Below are positions 12,365 to 23,639 of a DNA stretch of 64,000 nt, piece by piece (the first letter of the stretch is position 1; each line of letters begins with the position of its first letter). Source of the stretch: Pezicula radicicola (Eukaryota > Ascomycota > Leotiomycetes > Helotiales > Dermateaceae); NCBI GenBank assembly GCA_003008705.1, contig PDUO01000028.1:627214-691213 (forward strand), written 5' to 3'. The notes beneath the pieces are model-generated. The model searched no databases. It was given only the letters and a program-made list of their open reading frames with translations, and was not told the DNA's origin. Made by a program: the position numbers and the translations under genes.

Positions 12365-13339
12365 ATGAGCGGACCTGGCTATGGCGGAGGGGGAGGGGGA
12401 GGCGGCGGCGGCGGCGGCCCACCAGGAGGAGGTGGTGGAGGTGGAGGTGGAAGTACGTTTGGGGGCAATAATGGAGGACCTGGGACCAATCCATTTCAGA
12501 GCCAAACAGCTACAGAGAGCGTGATTCAGTATTCAACAATAACAGCTACAACATTCCTCACTTCCATTACGTCGGTGTCCGGGACGACAACAGTCTCGCA
12601 AGCAACTTCTACTACATCTGGGACGGCCACGGCAGCGTCTGAAACGTCGAGCTCTTCAGCAACAGCAGCAGCAACAACTACGACGGAGACAGACAGTGAC
12701 GATTCTGGTGCTACGACTAAAGCTGCTATGATTGGAGGCACTCTTGGCGCGCTGGTTCTTCTTATCCCATTAGCCTTTCTCATATATCGAAAATGGAAAC
12801 GAAACCAACAACACCAGAAATCAATTGGGGGCGCAGGAGCAGGAGTTTCATTATTGAAGCCATGGAAGAAGAAGGAGATGGAGTTGAAAATACAAATTCA
12901 GGAACTGCAATCAACATTGGACCTGAGAGTACCTTACGATCCCAAAAATCCAGATCACAACGCCAAACCAGCTCCACCACAGTTTCCAGTCAATGACCGA
13001 CCTCGAAAACCGAGATCAATGTCAGTGGACTCTGGGGTAAGCTTGAGAGCAGTTGTAGGCACCTGGCAGCAGAAAACTGCAGCAGAAAACGCTAGCGCTG
13101 GACAGACGCGAGTACGATTTGCAGACGGCACCACTCCAGAACCGTATATGACGCCGCCAACCTTGGATAATTCAGATGGCCACTCCATTCATACTCCTCG
13201 GACTCCGCCTCAACCTCCTGCGCAACCGCCAATCCAGCAGCGGTATTCAGGTCAGATTCGACCTGGAATGGGGGTTCAAAGGCGTAATACGGGCGACTCG
13301 ACACGCAACCCACCGTCCTGGGATGGGACTTACTTATGA
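12365..13339 (+). CDS. Glycine-rich N-terminus, Ser/Thr-rich single-pass membrane protein
   Basis: Single exon, 324 residues. The ATG at 12365 (MSGPGYGG) is chosen because the frame upstream has no ATG. Residues about 7-38 are two polyglycine runs broken by PPG. Residues about 45-115 are Ser/Thr/Ala-rich and probably O-glycosylated. Residues about 119-143 are a transmembrane helix (IGGTLGALVLLIPLAFLIYRKW) followed by a basic stop-transfer KWKR. The cytoplasmic tail is Pro-rich with PRTPPQPPAQPP. There is no cleavable signal peptide. The architecture resembles fungal wall-stress sensors of the Mid2/WSC kind, but no cysteine-rich WSC domain is present, so function remains open. A second gene of similar build lies at 55221-56795. 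Confidence 0.8.
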   Translation: MSGPGYGGGGGGGGGGGGPPGGGGGGGGGSTFGGNNGGPGTNPFQSQTATESVIQYSTITATTFLTSITSVSGTTTVSQATSTTSGTATAASETSSSSATAAATTTTETDSDDSGATTKAAMIGGTLGALVLLIPLAFLIYRKWKRNQQHQKSIGGAGAGVSLLKPWKKKEMELKIQIQELQSTLDLRVPYDPKNPDHNAKPAPPQFPVNDRPRKPRSMSVDSGVSLRAVVGTWQQKTAAENASAGQTRVRFADGTTPEPYMTPPTLDNSDGHSIHTPRTPPQPPAQPPIQQRYSGQIRPGMGVQRRNTGDSTRNPPSWDGTYL

Positions 13340-14166
13340 GTCTGCTGAGATATGAGTGAAGGATAAGAAAAACTAAAATCAACGAGCCATGGCTGCGCCA
13401 AGGCAATCAGTCAATCCTAAGAGCTGCAACAACATGAAATCAAAATCACTGTTGGATCAAACCCACGGAGGGAATTGCACAACAAGCGCCGATATATTCG
13501 AGCATGATGGGTTGTCAAAGATATACATCAAGTACGAAGTACTTCTGATGTACTTTGGATGTTGTTGACCATCACAACATGGGAGCAAGTAGAAGTGCAC
13601 CGCGGAGATCGAGATTCTAAAGAAAAGAAGGGAGCAGGGAAGAAAGAAGCGAAAGAAGCAAAAAGAGTGAAGAAGGTCAACAGCACAGAGCAAAGCATTG
13701 AAGAATGGACTGCGATTCAACATATCGTTCAGATCCTATGAAATCGTTTTTAATGAGCGTTTTATACCCATTTACATTCCCTTACCTATGTATGCGAAAT
13801 ATCAGCGAGATGACACAAGGTCTTCTCACCTTTCGCCTAAGGGACCTTTTACTTTCATTTGTCCTTTATATATATAACTTTTATTTTATTCCAAACAGTT
13901 TCTAATACTGATTTACTTTCTTTCTTTGCATTGGCCTTTGGATTTAATGTGATGCTTGTTATTGACCAGGGCGGTTTAAGATGAGCTATCATTACACCGG
14001 TTATTTTGAAGCTAGAAAAAAAAAAGGTATGTACTGTACTTCCGTACTTCTTATGAGTCTCTCTAATCTATACTAGATCCAATCAAACCCAAGCCCCAAA
14101 AACCAAAAACCCCACATAAATTAACCACCAACCCTCCATCTCAAAACCAACAACAAAACCCCTCCC
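13340..14166. other. Intergenic between converging genes
   Basis: Converging 3' regions of the glycine-rich membrane protein gene (plus strand) and the ribonuclease gene (minus strand). T-rich and A-rich tracts near 13860-14030 fit 3' UTRs. No gene seen. Confidence 0.5.
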
Positions 14167-14916
14167 TCACAAATCAATCCTCTCCAACAATTTCCTCCCC
14201 GGACCAGGAGGAATACCCTTCCCATGCGCCTTCTTCTCATAAGTTCCCTTCCCATCTGTATTAACAGTATCATCCTTACACTCCGTAAATCCATTCTTAG
14301 TACTCCCATCATGTGTCAAAACCGCACAGTATACCGCACTCTGATAATCGGTTGCGATACTACCGATTACTACTCGATCTGCCCCTGGTGATTCTGAATC
14401 CGTGTATGCTTTTCCGTTTGACATTATGGGGAATTCGAGGTAGGGTTTGGAGGCGTGGCTGAATTGGAATTTTTCGTAGTCTGTTTGGGGGAGGGTTAGT
14501 TTTTCTGGGGGGGGTTGAGGGGGTTATGGGTTGGAGAGGGGATGCGCATAAGGGGGAAGTGGTACCGTTGTAGACGTGTGGGTACTTGTCTTTTCCTAAG
14601 GTTTTACCCTCCGATGCGAGTTGTAATGCTTGTGTACAAGCTGCATTGATAGAAGCTTGATCGTAAGAGGTTACGTTATCACAGTTACAACCTGTTGGCT
14701 CATAATCTGTATACTATCAATCAGCTCAATTCCAGCTTCTACGGTAGTAGACAAGTAAATCTAGAAAGTGGGTTGGAGCTTACAAATAGTAGCCATTCTT
14801 CTTATCGGTGAGGAATTAATTGAGTGTAGTTGAAATTGAAGGGTTTGGGAACGAAATATTGGGGCTGGAAGCAGTTGTAAGGGATTGATTCTGCTGGTGC
14901 AGATTTGGAGGATCAT
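14167..14916 (-). CDS. Ribonuclease T1/N1-type guanyl-specific RNase-like protein
   Basis: Three exons: 14784-14916, 14566-14706, 14167-14504 (203 residues). Exons 2 and 3 give the family signature in order: YYEPTGCNC, KYPHVYN (catalytic Tyr and His positions of RNase T1), YLEFPIMS (catalytic Glu), SPGADRVV (catalytic Arg) and LTHDGSTKNGFTEC (second catalytic His). All five catalytic positions are conserved. Family knowledge: these small secreted enzymes cut RNA after guanosine. A charged C-terminal tail follows the last block. The first exon (about 44 residues from ATG 14916) is in the right phase but has no convincing signal peptide, so the true 5' end may differ or may have been damaged. 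A Tc1/mariner element begins 50 bp upstream of that ATG. Confidence 0.7.
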
Positions 14917-14965
14917 TGATTTGGAGAAAAGAGAAAGAAGAAAGAGATGAAGGGTTGAAGGTATA

Positions 14966-16318
14966 CAGTGCGTGGACAAAAGTTTGTCCGGTTTTTACGA
15001 AATACCCGAAATACAGAATTCCCCCCCACCCTACTCTCTACAAGAAAATACCTCGACCACCCAATACAGCCCGCCCTGCCTTAGGAGAGGTCTCCCCTGG
15101 TACGTGCAATCGAATAGTAGGTACGCGGAACCATGGTGTATCATATCCTGTAATTGGGCAGTAAGAAAACCTCCTACTAAATATATATCAAAAAATCTTC
15201 GAAAATACTCCTAACCAGACCTCTGGTATCTCATAACCACGGATAGGCAGGCCTTCCAAACTTACAATAAGGGCGTAGAGGATGATATTTCAAACAATCG
15301 CAGTAGATCCTAAGATTACAGTAGCTCAATTGGTTACAACTATCTACCCTGAAGTCAAAAAGAAGACTATATATCGATTTTTGAAGAAATCAGGTATACA
15401 GAAGTAGAGGTACAAGAAAAGGCCACTCCTAACAGAGGAGAGAGCTACTACTAGGCTAGTATAGGCTTTGAAGTATAATGGAATACCTCTTATCTTTTGG
15501 AAGAGGTGGAGATGGTCTAATAAGTACTCAATTGAGAGGGGAAAGGGAGGGAAATGGGACTTTGTTTATCGAGAAAGAGGTTAGTAAGACATCTATTTAT
15601 AAAGTCTATTACTAACTAATTAAATAGGCCAAGTACTTAAGCCTTGGGTAGTATAAGGAGAACCTACGAAAGGAAAGACTATTATATTCTAGGCTTGTTT
15701 TAGCTTTGGGATTAGGTCTAACTTAGTAGTAATGAAAGGAGATACTAAAAGTAAGAGGGGGGGGGTTATAGCTCGAAGATACCTTGAAGTTATTCAGGAA
15801 TATCTTCCAACTATTCTCGATAATGATAGTATCTTTATATAAGACAACGCCCCGATTCATAAAGTATACATTATTAGGGATTGGTTCATTGAAATAGCTA
15901 TAGAGTTGGTGGATCACCCCCCTTATTCACCTGACCTAAACCCTATCGAAAACCTATGGAAGATACTAAAGGCAAAGATTATTGAGTTATATCCTGAATT
16001 TATAACTATGAAGGATAATGATACTACAAAAGCTTTATTAATTGAGGTAGTAAAAGAGGCTTGGGAGTTATTAGAAGAGGAGATGTTAAATAAGCTTGTA
16101 TCTAGTATATAAAAGAGAGTTACTGTAATTATAGCTGTAGAAGGCTGGTATACAAAGTACTGAGTTTATATATTATCAATTAGAAGCTTCTCTTTCAAAT
16201 GAAACTATCGGTTTTCTAATTGCTTTTAAATTGAAAAAGTTATAGCTATTATAGATAAAATATAATTATAATAGGTTCGCTTAAAAAAAGAGCATGACAG
16301 ACTTTTGTCCACCCACTG
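14966..16318 (+). mobile_element. Tc1/mariner DNA transposon, complete with TIRs, dead
   Basis: The ends are inverted repeats: CAGTGCGTGGACAAAAGTTTG at the left against CAGTGGGTGGACAAAAGTCTG read from the right, each flanked by a TA dinucleotide (14964-14965 and 16319-16320), the standard Tc1/mariner target duplication. Length is 1353 bp. The element carries one transposase pseudogene on the plus strand. Much of the interior is AT-rich with stop codons in the transposase frame, consistent with RIP. Confidence 0.9.
15301..16112 (+). pseudogene. Tc1/mariner transposase pseudogene (DD34E)
   Basis: One frame carries an N-terminal helix-turn-helix part (DPKITVAQLVTTIY, then KKTIYRFLKKSGIQK), then RPLLTEERA, WSNKYSIERGKGGKWDFVY, DNAPIHKVYIIRDWF and HPPYSPDLNPIENLW. 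The second catalytic Asp (15843-15845) and the Glu (15948-15950) are separated by exactly 34 residues, the DD34E spacing. The first catalytic Asp is lost (WSN instead of WSD). The frame is broken by several TAG/TAA codons at positions where the family has Trp or Gln, for example after IQK and before DNAP. The intact tail from 15906 ends LLEEEMLNKLVSSI. It cannot encode an active enzyme. Confidence 0.88.
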
Positions 16319-16570
16319 TATATACCCCTCCATACCCCTCATTAGCAAATCACCATATCGTATCTTTCCATGGAATCCCCATCACCGTATCTTGCAAGAG
16401 CTGACGTACTCCTCCAGCTTTATCTAGCTTTAACCCTTGAAATAGTCTGCCGATAATGGGTGTTAATGGTTGTGATTCGTTAGGTCCCCTGATATCGGAG
16501 GTCGGACGCTGCTAGATGTGGTGAAAACAAGCTTCGGTGGTCTCGGTTGGGGCGCCGCCACAAGATCTTG

Positions 16571-16622
16571 GATGCTTGGATACGATGCTTGAATGAGATG
16601 CTTGGGTGGGATGCTTGGATGG
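16571..16622 (+). repeat. 13-bp minisatellite, four units
   Basis: Four consecutive units GATGCTTGGATAC, GATGCTTGAATGA, GATGCTTGGGTGG and GATGCTTGGATGG, followed by a diverged GATTTAG. Confidence 0.85.
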
Positions 16623-18654
16623 GATTTAGCGTCATGTGGGTGTGAGGCGAATCAAGTATTGGGATGAAGACACGTTTTTTGTACCTCTGTAAGATTTGTT
16701 GTTTTGAAGCTCTTTCGGTGTTTCGATTATTAAATATTGTTGAATTCAGTGAATATACGAATAGTCACGTGATCGTTCTACTACTACAAGTAGGCCCATT
16801 CTGGCACTCTAGCTTCCACACAGAACACAGAATCAACCACTAATTGCCACCCACATATTGCTGTCCATATTGTGCCTATTCAACAAATATTGTTTTGGTT
16901 CTTTGGCGTTGTATGTTGATCGAGAACCTATCTACTTAGAACGATGCAGGCATGCTATTTTTACTCGCCTAGAAGATAGAGAGAATAAAAAATATAGTAC
17001 CTAGTAAGAGAGATAAAGCCTATAATAAATATTTGCAAAAAAAAAGTGTAGATGTATATAAAGACTAGATCTTCTTACTATTACTTACCTTTTAGTAATC
17101 TAATTTTATAAGCGGGGATGCGGGTCTCATGGCTCGAGTCGGTTTGTGAGTACTAGTTGAGTAGTGATGTCTGGACGTGGTAGGATTGGAAGGAATAGAT
17201 TTGGAGTCGGGCGATCCTGCAGGTTCAGCTTTGCAGGGCCTGCGGGAAACGCATGAAGATGAAAGTCTCTCAAGGCCGGTTATTTGTCTCGAACACAGAC
17301 TGGGACACCTGGCAGGACACGCAATTCACCATAGCTTGGAGAGGGGACGGAGAGCTGAGGATATCGTGCTGCTGTGCCATTTTCAGTTTGGAACCCCTGT
17401 GATTGTGATGGCAGGTCGACAGTTATGAGCGGCAAGGAGGTGCATTGTTGTCAGGCAAGACTAGTTGAAATCAAGTAGGAAAGCTGCTCATTTAAACCCG
17501 TCTGTCCCACTGCTCCAAATATCATGAGCGTGATCAAAGTGCATTTTCTCTTTTGCTTGCTTTTTGAATTCTCTAGTGATGGCTACTGTCGATATGAATC
17601 GCATACAGTTTTGCCGACCCCCTTTATCCTCATACACTAATAGCCAGTATCTTCGCGCAACTAGCTCTCTAACCCAGGCACCATCACCTCACAATGAGCC
17701 GGATCAGATACTCGGGAGCTGCAAGAAGTCCAAGCCTAGAATTGTAGGTGCTCTCGACGAAAGGGATGATGATAGATCACAATTCGAGACAATCGGAGAT
17801 AAGGCAGTCAGATCTCAAGGTATGGTCAGAGAGTCCACCAGCAAACGCATGAGTCCTCCTAACCTTTGACATAGCAAGCAGTCACCGCAGCCACATCAAT
17901 GGTGGCGATGAATTAGACGACGACAATGACTTTCCGACTCTCGAAGAGGTACTACGGAGCACTGTGTCTTCCTAACCTAAGCGTACACTTCAGCATCTAG
18001 ACAAGTCAGTTGTCTCTACGATTAACACGCCTATTAACCAAAGAGACCTAAAGTCAGGCCTTCGGTTAGGCGATAGTAGAGGTAGACGAGGCTGGCGCAT
18101 AGGCTCTTATTCGCCATGATGAGCAGCCTTCTAATGATGCGCAGACAGACCACTGATTATCGATGACGATGAGCCAGATAGTGCAGACGACGAATGTAAG
18201 GATGAAGATGAGGCCGAGGCTTCTCGCGGCAGTGTTGACCCAAACAACGCCGAGCGAGATGTGCATCCATGCAGTGTCCTAAATCAAGACACGCCCCTAG
18301 AACTAAGCAAGCTAATGGGCTCGTCTAGTCGTGGACAACGGTATAATGTCGAGGCTGGCTGCTGCAAGGACCTAACTCCAGGTCTTGAGCCTGAGGAGCA
18401 GCAAGTATCGGCTATTTCCACTCCCGACCACGACCACCCTCCCTACTACTCCCCTGAGCCACTATACCACCAGATCGGCCAGCACAATAATAACAAAAAC
18501 CCCTAATGCATATCAGGGCAGCCAGCCACATAATCTACCCTCGAGCTTCTACGCGAGGGCAGTAATAGATGGAGTGATGACCGACTCGCTGAATGTAAGA
18601 AGGAAGTAGAATTGGTTTCAGAAGACTAAGAGAAGTCATTGTCGGCTACTGTAC

Positions 18655-19060
18655 GCAGCTCTCTTTAATTATAATAGAGTTAGTACTAGCTATTAAGTAC
18701 TAAACGTAACCTCTTTATAACTTTTTTGAATAGTCTAGAATTAAGAAGAAGATAATATTTAATCTAGAGTTTTATTTAACTTAACTTCTAAAGGACCTTA
18801 AACTATTAGTATTTTAGCGTCTAATAAAGCGCTTCTAATAGATACCTAAAGAGGATATAATATTAGTTAAAATAAGCGAGGATAATTACTTATAAGAAGA
18901 GATCTCTACTATATTACCTTTCTAGAGCCTAGAGGTAATCTAAGTATAGTACTCTATAAATTTTAGTAGTAGTAACACTAGATTAAGAAAACATTAATAG
19001 TTATAAGAGTTTAAGTATAGTAAATAGAACAATCTAGTTTAAATTTAATGAATATCTTCC
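18655..19060. repeat. AT-rich block, probable RIP-degraded repeat
   Basis: Sharp change to AT-rich sequence dense in TA dinucleotides (tagtactagctattaagtac and similar), with no open frame of note. The edges are abrupt against normal-composition DNA. The underlying element is no longer recognisable. Confidence 0.5.
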
Positions 19061-19663
19061 ACGGACTAAGAGGTGACTAAGAGGTGATTATATCATATAC
19101 CCTGTCTCAATGGTAGGATGCCTCTGCGGAAGGCTCCTTTTAGTCTTTCTTTCGCGTCTCCTTCGGTAGCAGGGGCGATAATGGTTATTTCAGAGATGTC
19201 CCGCTGAAGCATCTTTCCACTAGAAGCTGTTTGTGGCCCACGAGGGCGTCACCAAATGCACCAAAAGCTCTCTGACCGACTTGTATGAATGGAGTGGTCG
19301 TCCACCTCATCAACTAGTGTGCAGCAATTTTGCTTTGTGACCAAGTCCTGGCGTGGAACGATAGAAAGGATACACGGGAAAGAAGCAGTGGTAAATCGGA
19401 ATTAATTATATGATCTACCCAGATGGAGGCGCGACATATGTATTTCAACAACTTTAATGAACTTTCCACTTGGAGGTTATTGTCGCCGACAAATAAGCAA
19501 ACATTAGAATACCCTTGTGGGAGCACAACCATATCAATGGTGCTCAGAATTATATGGTGACTCAATATTCAACCAGGTTGGTTTAATCCAACGAGAAGCT
19601 GGGAGGGAATAGACCCAAATTGGGACACCCTGTCGCATTCTAACAATGTCGCTCCTCCTCATT

Positions 19664-19688
19664 AATTGATTGATTGATTGATTGATTC
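19664..19688 (+). repeat. ATTG microsatellite
   Basis: About six tandem ATTG units, immediately followed by a diverged copy. Confidence 0.85.
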
Positions 19689-19762
19689 ATACTACGGTTC
19701 CAGCCGCGAATCCATCATCCTACTAGCCACGCTGTTGTCTTGAGCACAACAAGTTAGCAGTC

Positions 19763-19836
19763 GTAGGATTCGAACCTACCAGCACAAGCTGTCTTCCTCT
19801 ACTCTGGCCACGAGTAGAGTATACACAGCAAGTGCT
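19763..19836 (-). other. tRNA-like T-arm next to nested hairpin
   Basis: On the minus strand, 19779 to 19763 reads GTAGGTTCGAATCCTAC: a perfect 5-bp stem with a 7-nt loop containing the pol III B-box GGTTCGAATCC. About 35 nt upstream on the same strand is TGGCCAGAGTAGAGG, similar to an A-box. A nested hairpin fills the space: 19781-19792 pairs with 19825-19836, and 19797-19804 pairs perfectly with 19812-19819 around a 7-nt loop. No matching acceptor stem was found, so this is not an intact tRNA gene. It may be a tRNA relic or a tRNA-derived SINE head. Confidence 0.4.
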
Positions 19837-20534
19837 CACCAGAGAAGTAGTGCCAGCTACTTCTCCAGCCGCCCGCTCCTCTCCATTTGCTGTTCTGCAG
19901 ATATGCATAACACTTGTCATCTCGGACAATCTCCTGAATTGTGCCGTCGAATTTTCGGTGAATGCTTGACAGTCACAGCCAGGATAGACCGGCCTCTAGT
20001 GTGAACTTCCACATTTGCCCCGCCGTCTCGAACTTCACAACTTGAAGCTTCATCTTCAGATACCAGACCAATCACCAGTCCTACTTCAGCATAAAAAAGC
20101 AAGACGGCTGATACAGAAACCGAAAAAGCTCCCATTGCGTTAGTAGAGCCCCACTCAAGACATGTCATTTATTGTGGAGGTGAGACCAACACCGCCATCC
20201 TCATCAACCACGCTTTACTGACCTACTCTTCTGCTAGTCTGTTCATTAACCCCTCAGAGGCACCGGGCATACACAACCACACAAGTTTCGGGGATTTAGG
20301 ATCTTTTGTGGTTTTGGGGTACGGTAGCATGGGAGGGGCGATTTGGACGAGAGAGAACGTCATTGTGGCCGTAGCCCATCGGGTATCTGGGGACCGCAGA
20401 CACAGGCACGCGCCCGACGAAATAGTTGGCCGATTTTTTAAAAACACCACCCAAAACTAGGCCCAAGAACCTCCCCTCAAACATCACGAAATCCATCATT
20501 CATATAGATTTTTGTATTGTAATTCTAGACTCTG

Positions 20535-21290
20535 TAATGCAAAAAATGACTTCTACTCCTCCTATCGAGCCTTACTCTGAAAATGAAGAGCATCTAACAC
20601 CAAATAAAGCTGGTGATATGCTAGGTGCTGCTAGTTTTATGGCTAAAAGACAACATCAAATACAAGAAAAAACTTATATTTACACTTTAATATTACAGGG
20701 AGATCTAGACGTCGATTTCTCACAGATCAAGAAGCTCAAAGGCATTATGATATTTCTAAAGAGACTCGTGGCAGGCTAGATACTATTTCATAACAAAAGG
20801 TTCAAGAGATGGATGGGTTTTTTTATAAACTTAAGGTATTGAAGGTAGATCTTTGACTTAGCTACAACTTGTAGAGTAAGTTAGGATTACTAGACTTAAT
20901 AAGGCTACAATTCGAAGAAGAATAGGTAATTGTATATATATATTCGAAGTAAATAGCATACCAAAAAGCCTAGGTTTCTCCTTCTTATTGTAGTAATAGG
21001 GTTGTCTTTTGCAATCTTATACTTAATCGATATCCTTTCCCTATTTATTAGAGACGTGTACGATTTTCTAATAAAGTGTACTTTAGACTTAGGCCACAAA
21101 GAGCTTTATTAACCTTTCGAAAGCCTGGAGAGAGATATTTGTAGAGATTGTATACAAGAAAAGGACTCTCTAAAGGAGAAGGATATAAAGAGATTATACT
21201 ACTAGGCAGCTGTTAGTTATAACTTCAAATCGGATATATATTTCTATCCCTTAGTGCGTCAAGTGTTTTATAGGAGGACTCCCCGGACGT
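20535..21290 (+). pseudogene. Second Tc1/mariner-like transposase relic
   Basis: A frame near 20535-20700 reads EEHLTPNKAGDMLGAASFMAK. A shifted frame continues TDQEAQRHYDISKETRGRLD. Further downstream, 21115-21270, come FRKPGERY, CIQEKD, LKEKDIK and AVSYNFKSDIYFY. The last block resembles the WG..GY.FKS.L.FY core of a second fungal Tc1-like group (from memory). Stops, frameshifts and AT-rich spacers separate the pieces. No terminal repeats were found and the 3' part (DNA.. and E motif) is missing. Confidence 0.4.
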
Positions 21291-21503
21291 GCACGACAAA
21301 ATACATATACTTTTGGTGGTAGTCGCACTCTAAACCTTCGATCTCGGCCCAGCCAGCTCACCTGAGCTGTCTGAACAACCTGAGCAGTACCCCCTTAACT
21401 AATGAGGCTAGATGTTGGCTTAGCAATTATATACCTATCATAACCGAGAAATGGCAGATAGACCTCACCATTCAACGAGAGGAATAAACAAACAAACAAG
21501 ACA

Positions 21504-23448
21504 CTACCACTTCACACTCTCCAACTCCTTCGCATCACTCTCCTCCCACGGATACTTCTGCTCAGCCGCCTTAATCAACTCCTCATGCATCTTCGATCTC
21601 GGCTTAATCGATATCCGATACGCCAGAGGGTGACTAATCATGCCAGGCTCGAACTTGATCTCCGGCTCCACCACCTTACCGTTCTCAACGAGCTTCTTGA
21701 TGTTGAACACCGTAAGGGATTGAGCAATGGTGATGAAGAGTGCATTGTCGGCGACGTAGCGGCCGGGGCAGATGCGGCGGCCGTAGCCAAAGATGAAATT
21801 GCGTGGGTCGGGTTCTGGTTTGTGGGTTGGGGTTTCAAGAAAGCGCTCGGGACGGAAAGCCATGGGCTCAGGGTAGACGGCGGGGTCGTGGGTGAACCAC
21901 CTATGCTTTTGTCAGCGACTGGGTGCCTCTGAACATTTCATGATCATCGCACATACCAAGTGTTGGGCATTAGCATGGCGCCCTTGGGAATTCTGTATCC
22001 TTTATAGATGTCCTCTTCGGTGCTGGTGTGGGGTAAGCCCATGGGTGCAATAGGATGCCAGCGATGTGCCTCCTTCATAACTGCCATGATATATGGTAAA
22101 CTGTCACGGTCTGCGCTAACAGGAAGTCGGCTGTTTCCAATGACGCGGTCGAGTTCCTCTTGGGCTTTCTTCTGCACTTCTGGAAACACAGTTATGGCAA
22201 GAAAGAAGGTCATAAGTGCGGAAACAGTCTATGAGATGGTTAGCAGTACCCTCGCCAGGTTGGGCGTAGGTAAATCACTGTATCAGCGCCGCCCGTAAAT
22301 AAGGAGAGCGCCGACCACTTGTGTATGAACTCCATCTCCGAGTTGGAGCCGACATTCTCAATAGCCTGAGACAGGAAAGAGGTTTTATGTCTCTTCTCGC
22401 GCATTTGTTGCTTAACGAACTCGTACGGCTGGTCGACACATTGTCTCAAAGTATTGGCCATTCGATGACCGGTGGCCTTGAATCCTGTGCCGGGAAACCC
22501 ATCTGGGAGATATCTCACTTATTTCTGTTAGGCGTGTTATGTGGTTCTGCTTGTGCACACTTACTAAAAGGCAGAATGTCCACAATCCACTTGCCAGGTA
22601 CGGTAGCTTCAGCGAAGCTCTTCATAGTGGCGCCGGCCAAGTCAACAAAGGGATCTCTGCCATGGGCTTCGGCTGTGTAGCCGTATATAATCTTCAAAAT
22701 CACGCTACCAGCCTCTCTGTGCGTGTAGTGGTCAGATTGATGCGATGCTTGATATAGTAAAGGTAATACGTAGTGAGAACTCACTTTCGGATGTGATCAA
22801 ACAGGTCATTTGGGGAATCCAAAAGGTTGAGCAGAAAATGGGCAGATTCAGCCTCCTGGACCCGATCAAACATGGCGACGGAAACATTGGTGCTGGCAAC
22901 TTTTGTAATATTCTTCCGATGGATCTTCCAGATCTCGTTGTAAGGGACCATAGCAGTTGCATTTTTCCATCCGACACTAGGTGCTGGGTTAGCATTTTAG
23001 AGGAGCATTAGCTGGCCTTAAGCATACATTTCACCACTGAATATCTGGCCTGGTCGCGAGGAGTAAATAGCCGACCGGTCTCTCATGAGCTCAAAGGCGA
23101 TTTGGGGGTCGTTGATAATGACTAAGGTCTGTCCCAGGACTGTGACAGAGCTGATTGGGCCTGTAGGTCGCACGCAGCGTGTCTTTAGCTATTATTGCGG
23201 TCGAATACTGTAAGGCAGCCATTGTAGTTATACGCACCATAGAGTTCCTTATGCTGCAGCCAGTGTTCCCATTCGCGCTCACCGGGCTTGGGCAAATCAT
23301 TGACGTTACCGAGGATTGGAATGCCCTTGGGCCCCGGAGGCGGTGGTCGGCCATCACCTTTCCCTCGCAACAGCCGACTGATCACGTACAGAGCAACGAC
23401 ACCAAAAGAGATAGAGATAGTAAAAGGGGTAGGCGATAAAATAGCCAT
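21504..23448 (-). CDS. Cytochrome P450 monooxygenase
   Basis: Seven exons: 23238-23448, 23028-23160, 22785-22976, 22565-22716, 22279-22517, 21957-22228, 21504-21900 (531 residues). The N-terminal membrane anchor (residues about 5-25, FTISISFGVVALYVISRLL) is followed by the proline hinge PPPPGPKGIPILGN. Other landmarks are the I-helix FTGGADT, the K-helix KEAHRW (ExxR) and the haem loop FGYGRRICPGR with Cys444 as axial ligand. All hallmarks are intact, so it is probably functional in the endoplasmic reticulum with the fungal P450 reductase. It resembles the large group of fungal P450s annotated as O-methylsterigmatocystin oxidoreductase-like, but the substrate cannot be told. No biosynthetic core gene is nearby. 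A dispersed repeat copy sits about 76 bp upstream of the start codon. The intron splitting exons 4 and 5 is only 47 nt. Confidence 0.9.
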
Positions 23449-23523
23449 GTCGACTTGCAATGTTGACTTCTCATCGTGGGTAATCAGAGAATAATAAACA
23501 AAGCAAAGAAGCGATATCCCACC

Positions 23524-23593
23524 GCTTAACACGTCTCAAATTCAAATACAGGAAGTTTATTAGCTAGAACTGCTTCGTTTAGTCGATCACTTA
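23524..23593 (+). repeat. Dispersed repeat, copy 2
   Basis: Gapless partner of 4737-4806 (see that entry), lying in the promoter region of the P450 gene that starts at 23448. Confidence 0.7.
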
Positions 23594-23639
23594 ATGCACG
23601 AAAGGGATATTACTCAGCGCTAGTTAAAAAACAGCTTTA

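Larger units (their letters stand above)
16319..21503. other. Gene-poor interval with repeats and transposon relics
   Basis: About 5 kb with no complete gene. It holds a 13-bp minisatellite, short low-complexity open frames around 17560-18610 that do not connect by splicing, an AT-rich block (18655-19060), an ATTG microsatellite, a tRNA-like hairpin region and a decayed transposase (about 20535-21290). Confidence 0.55.
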
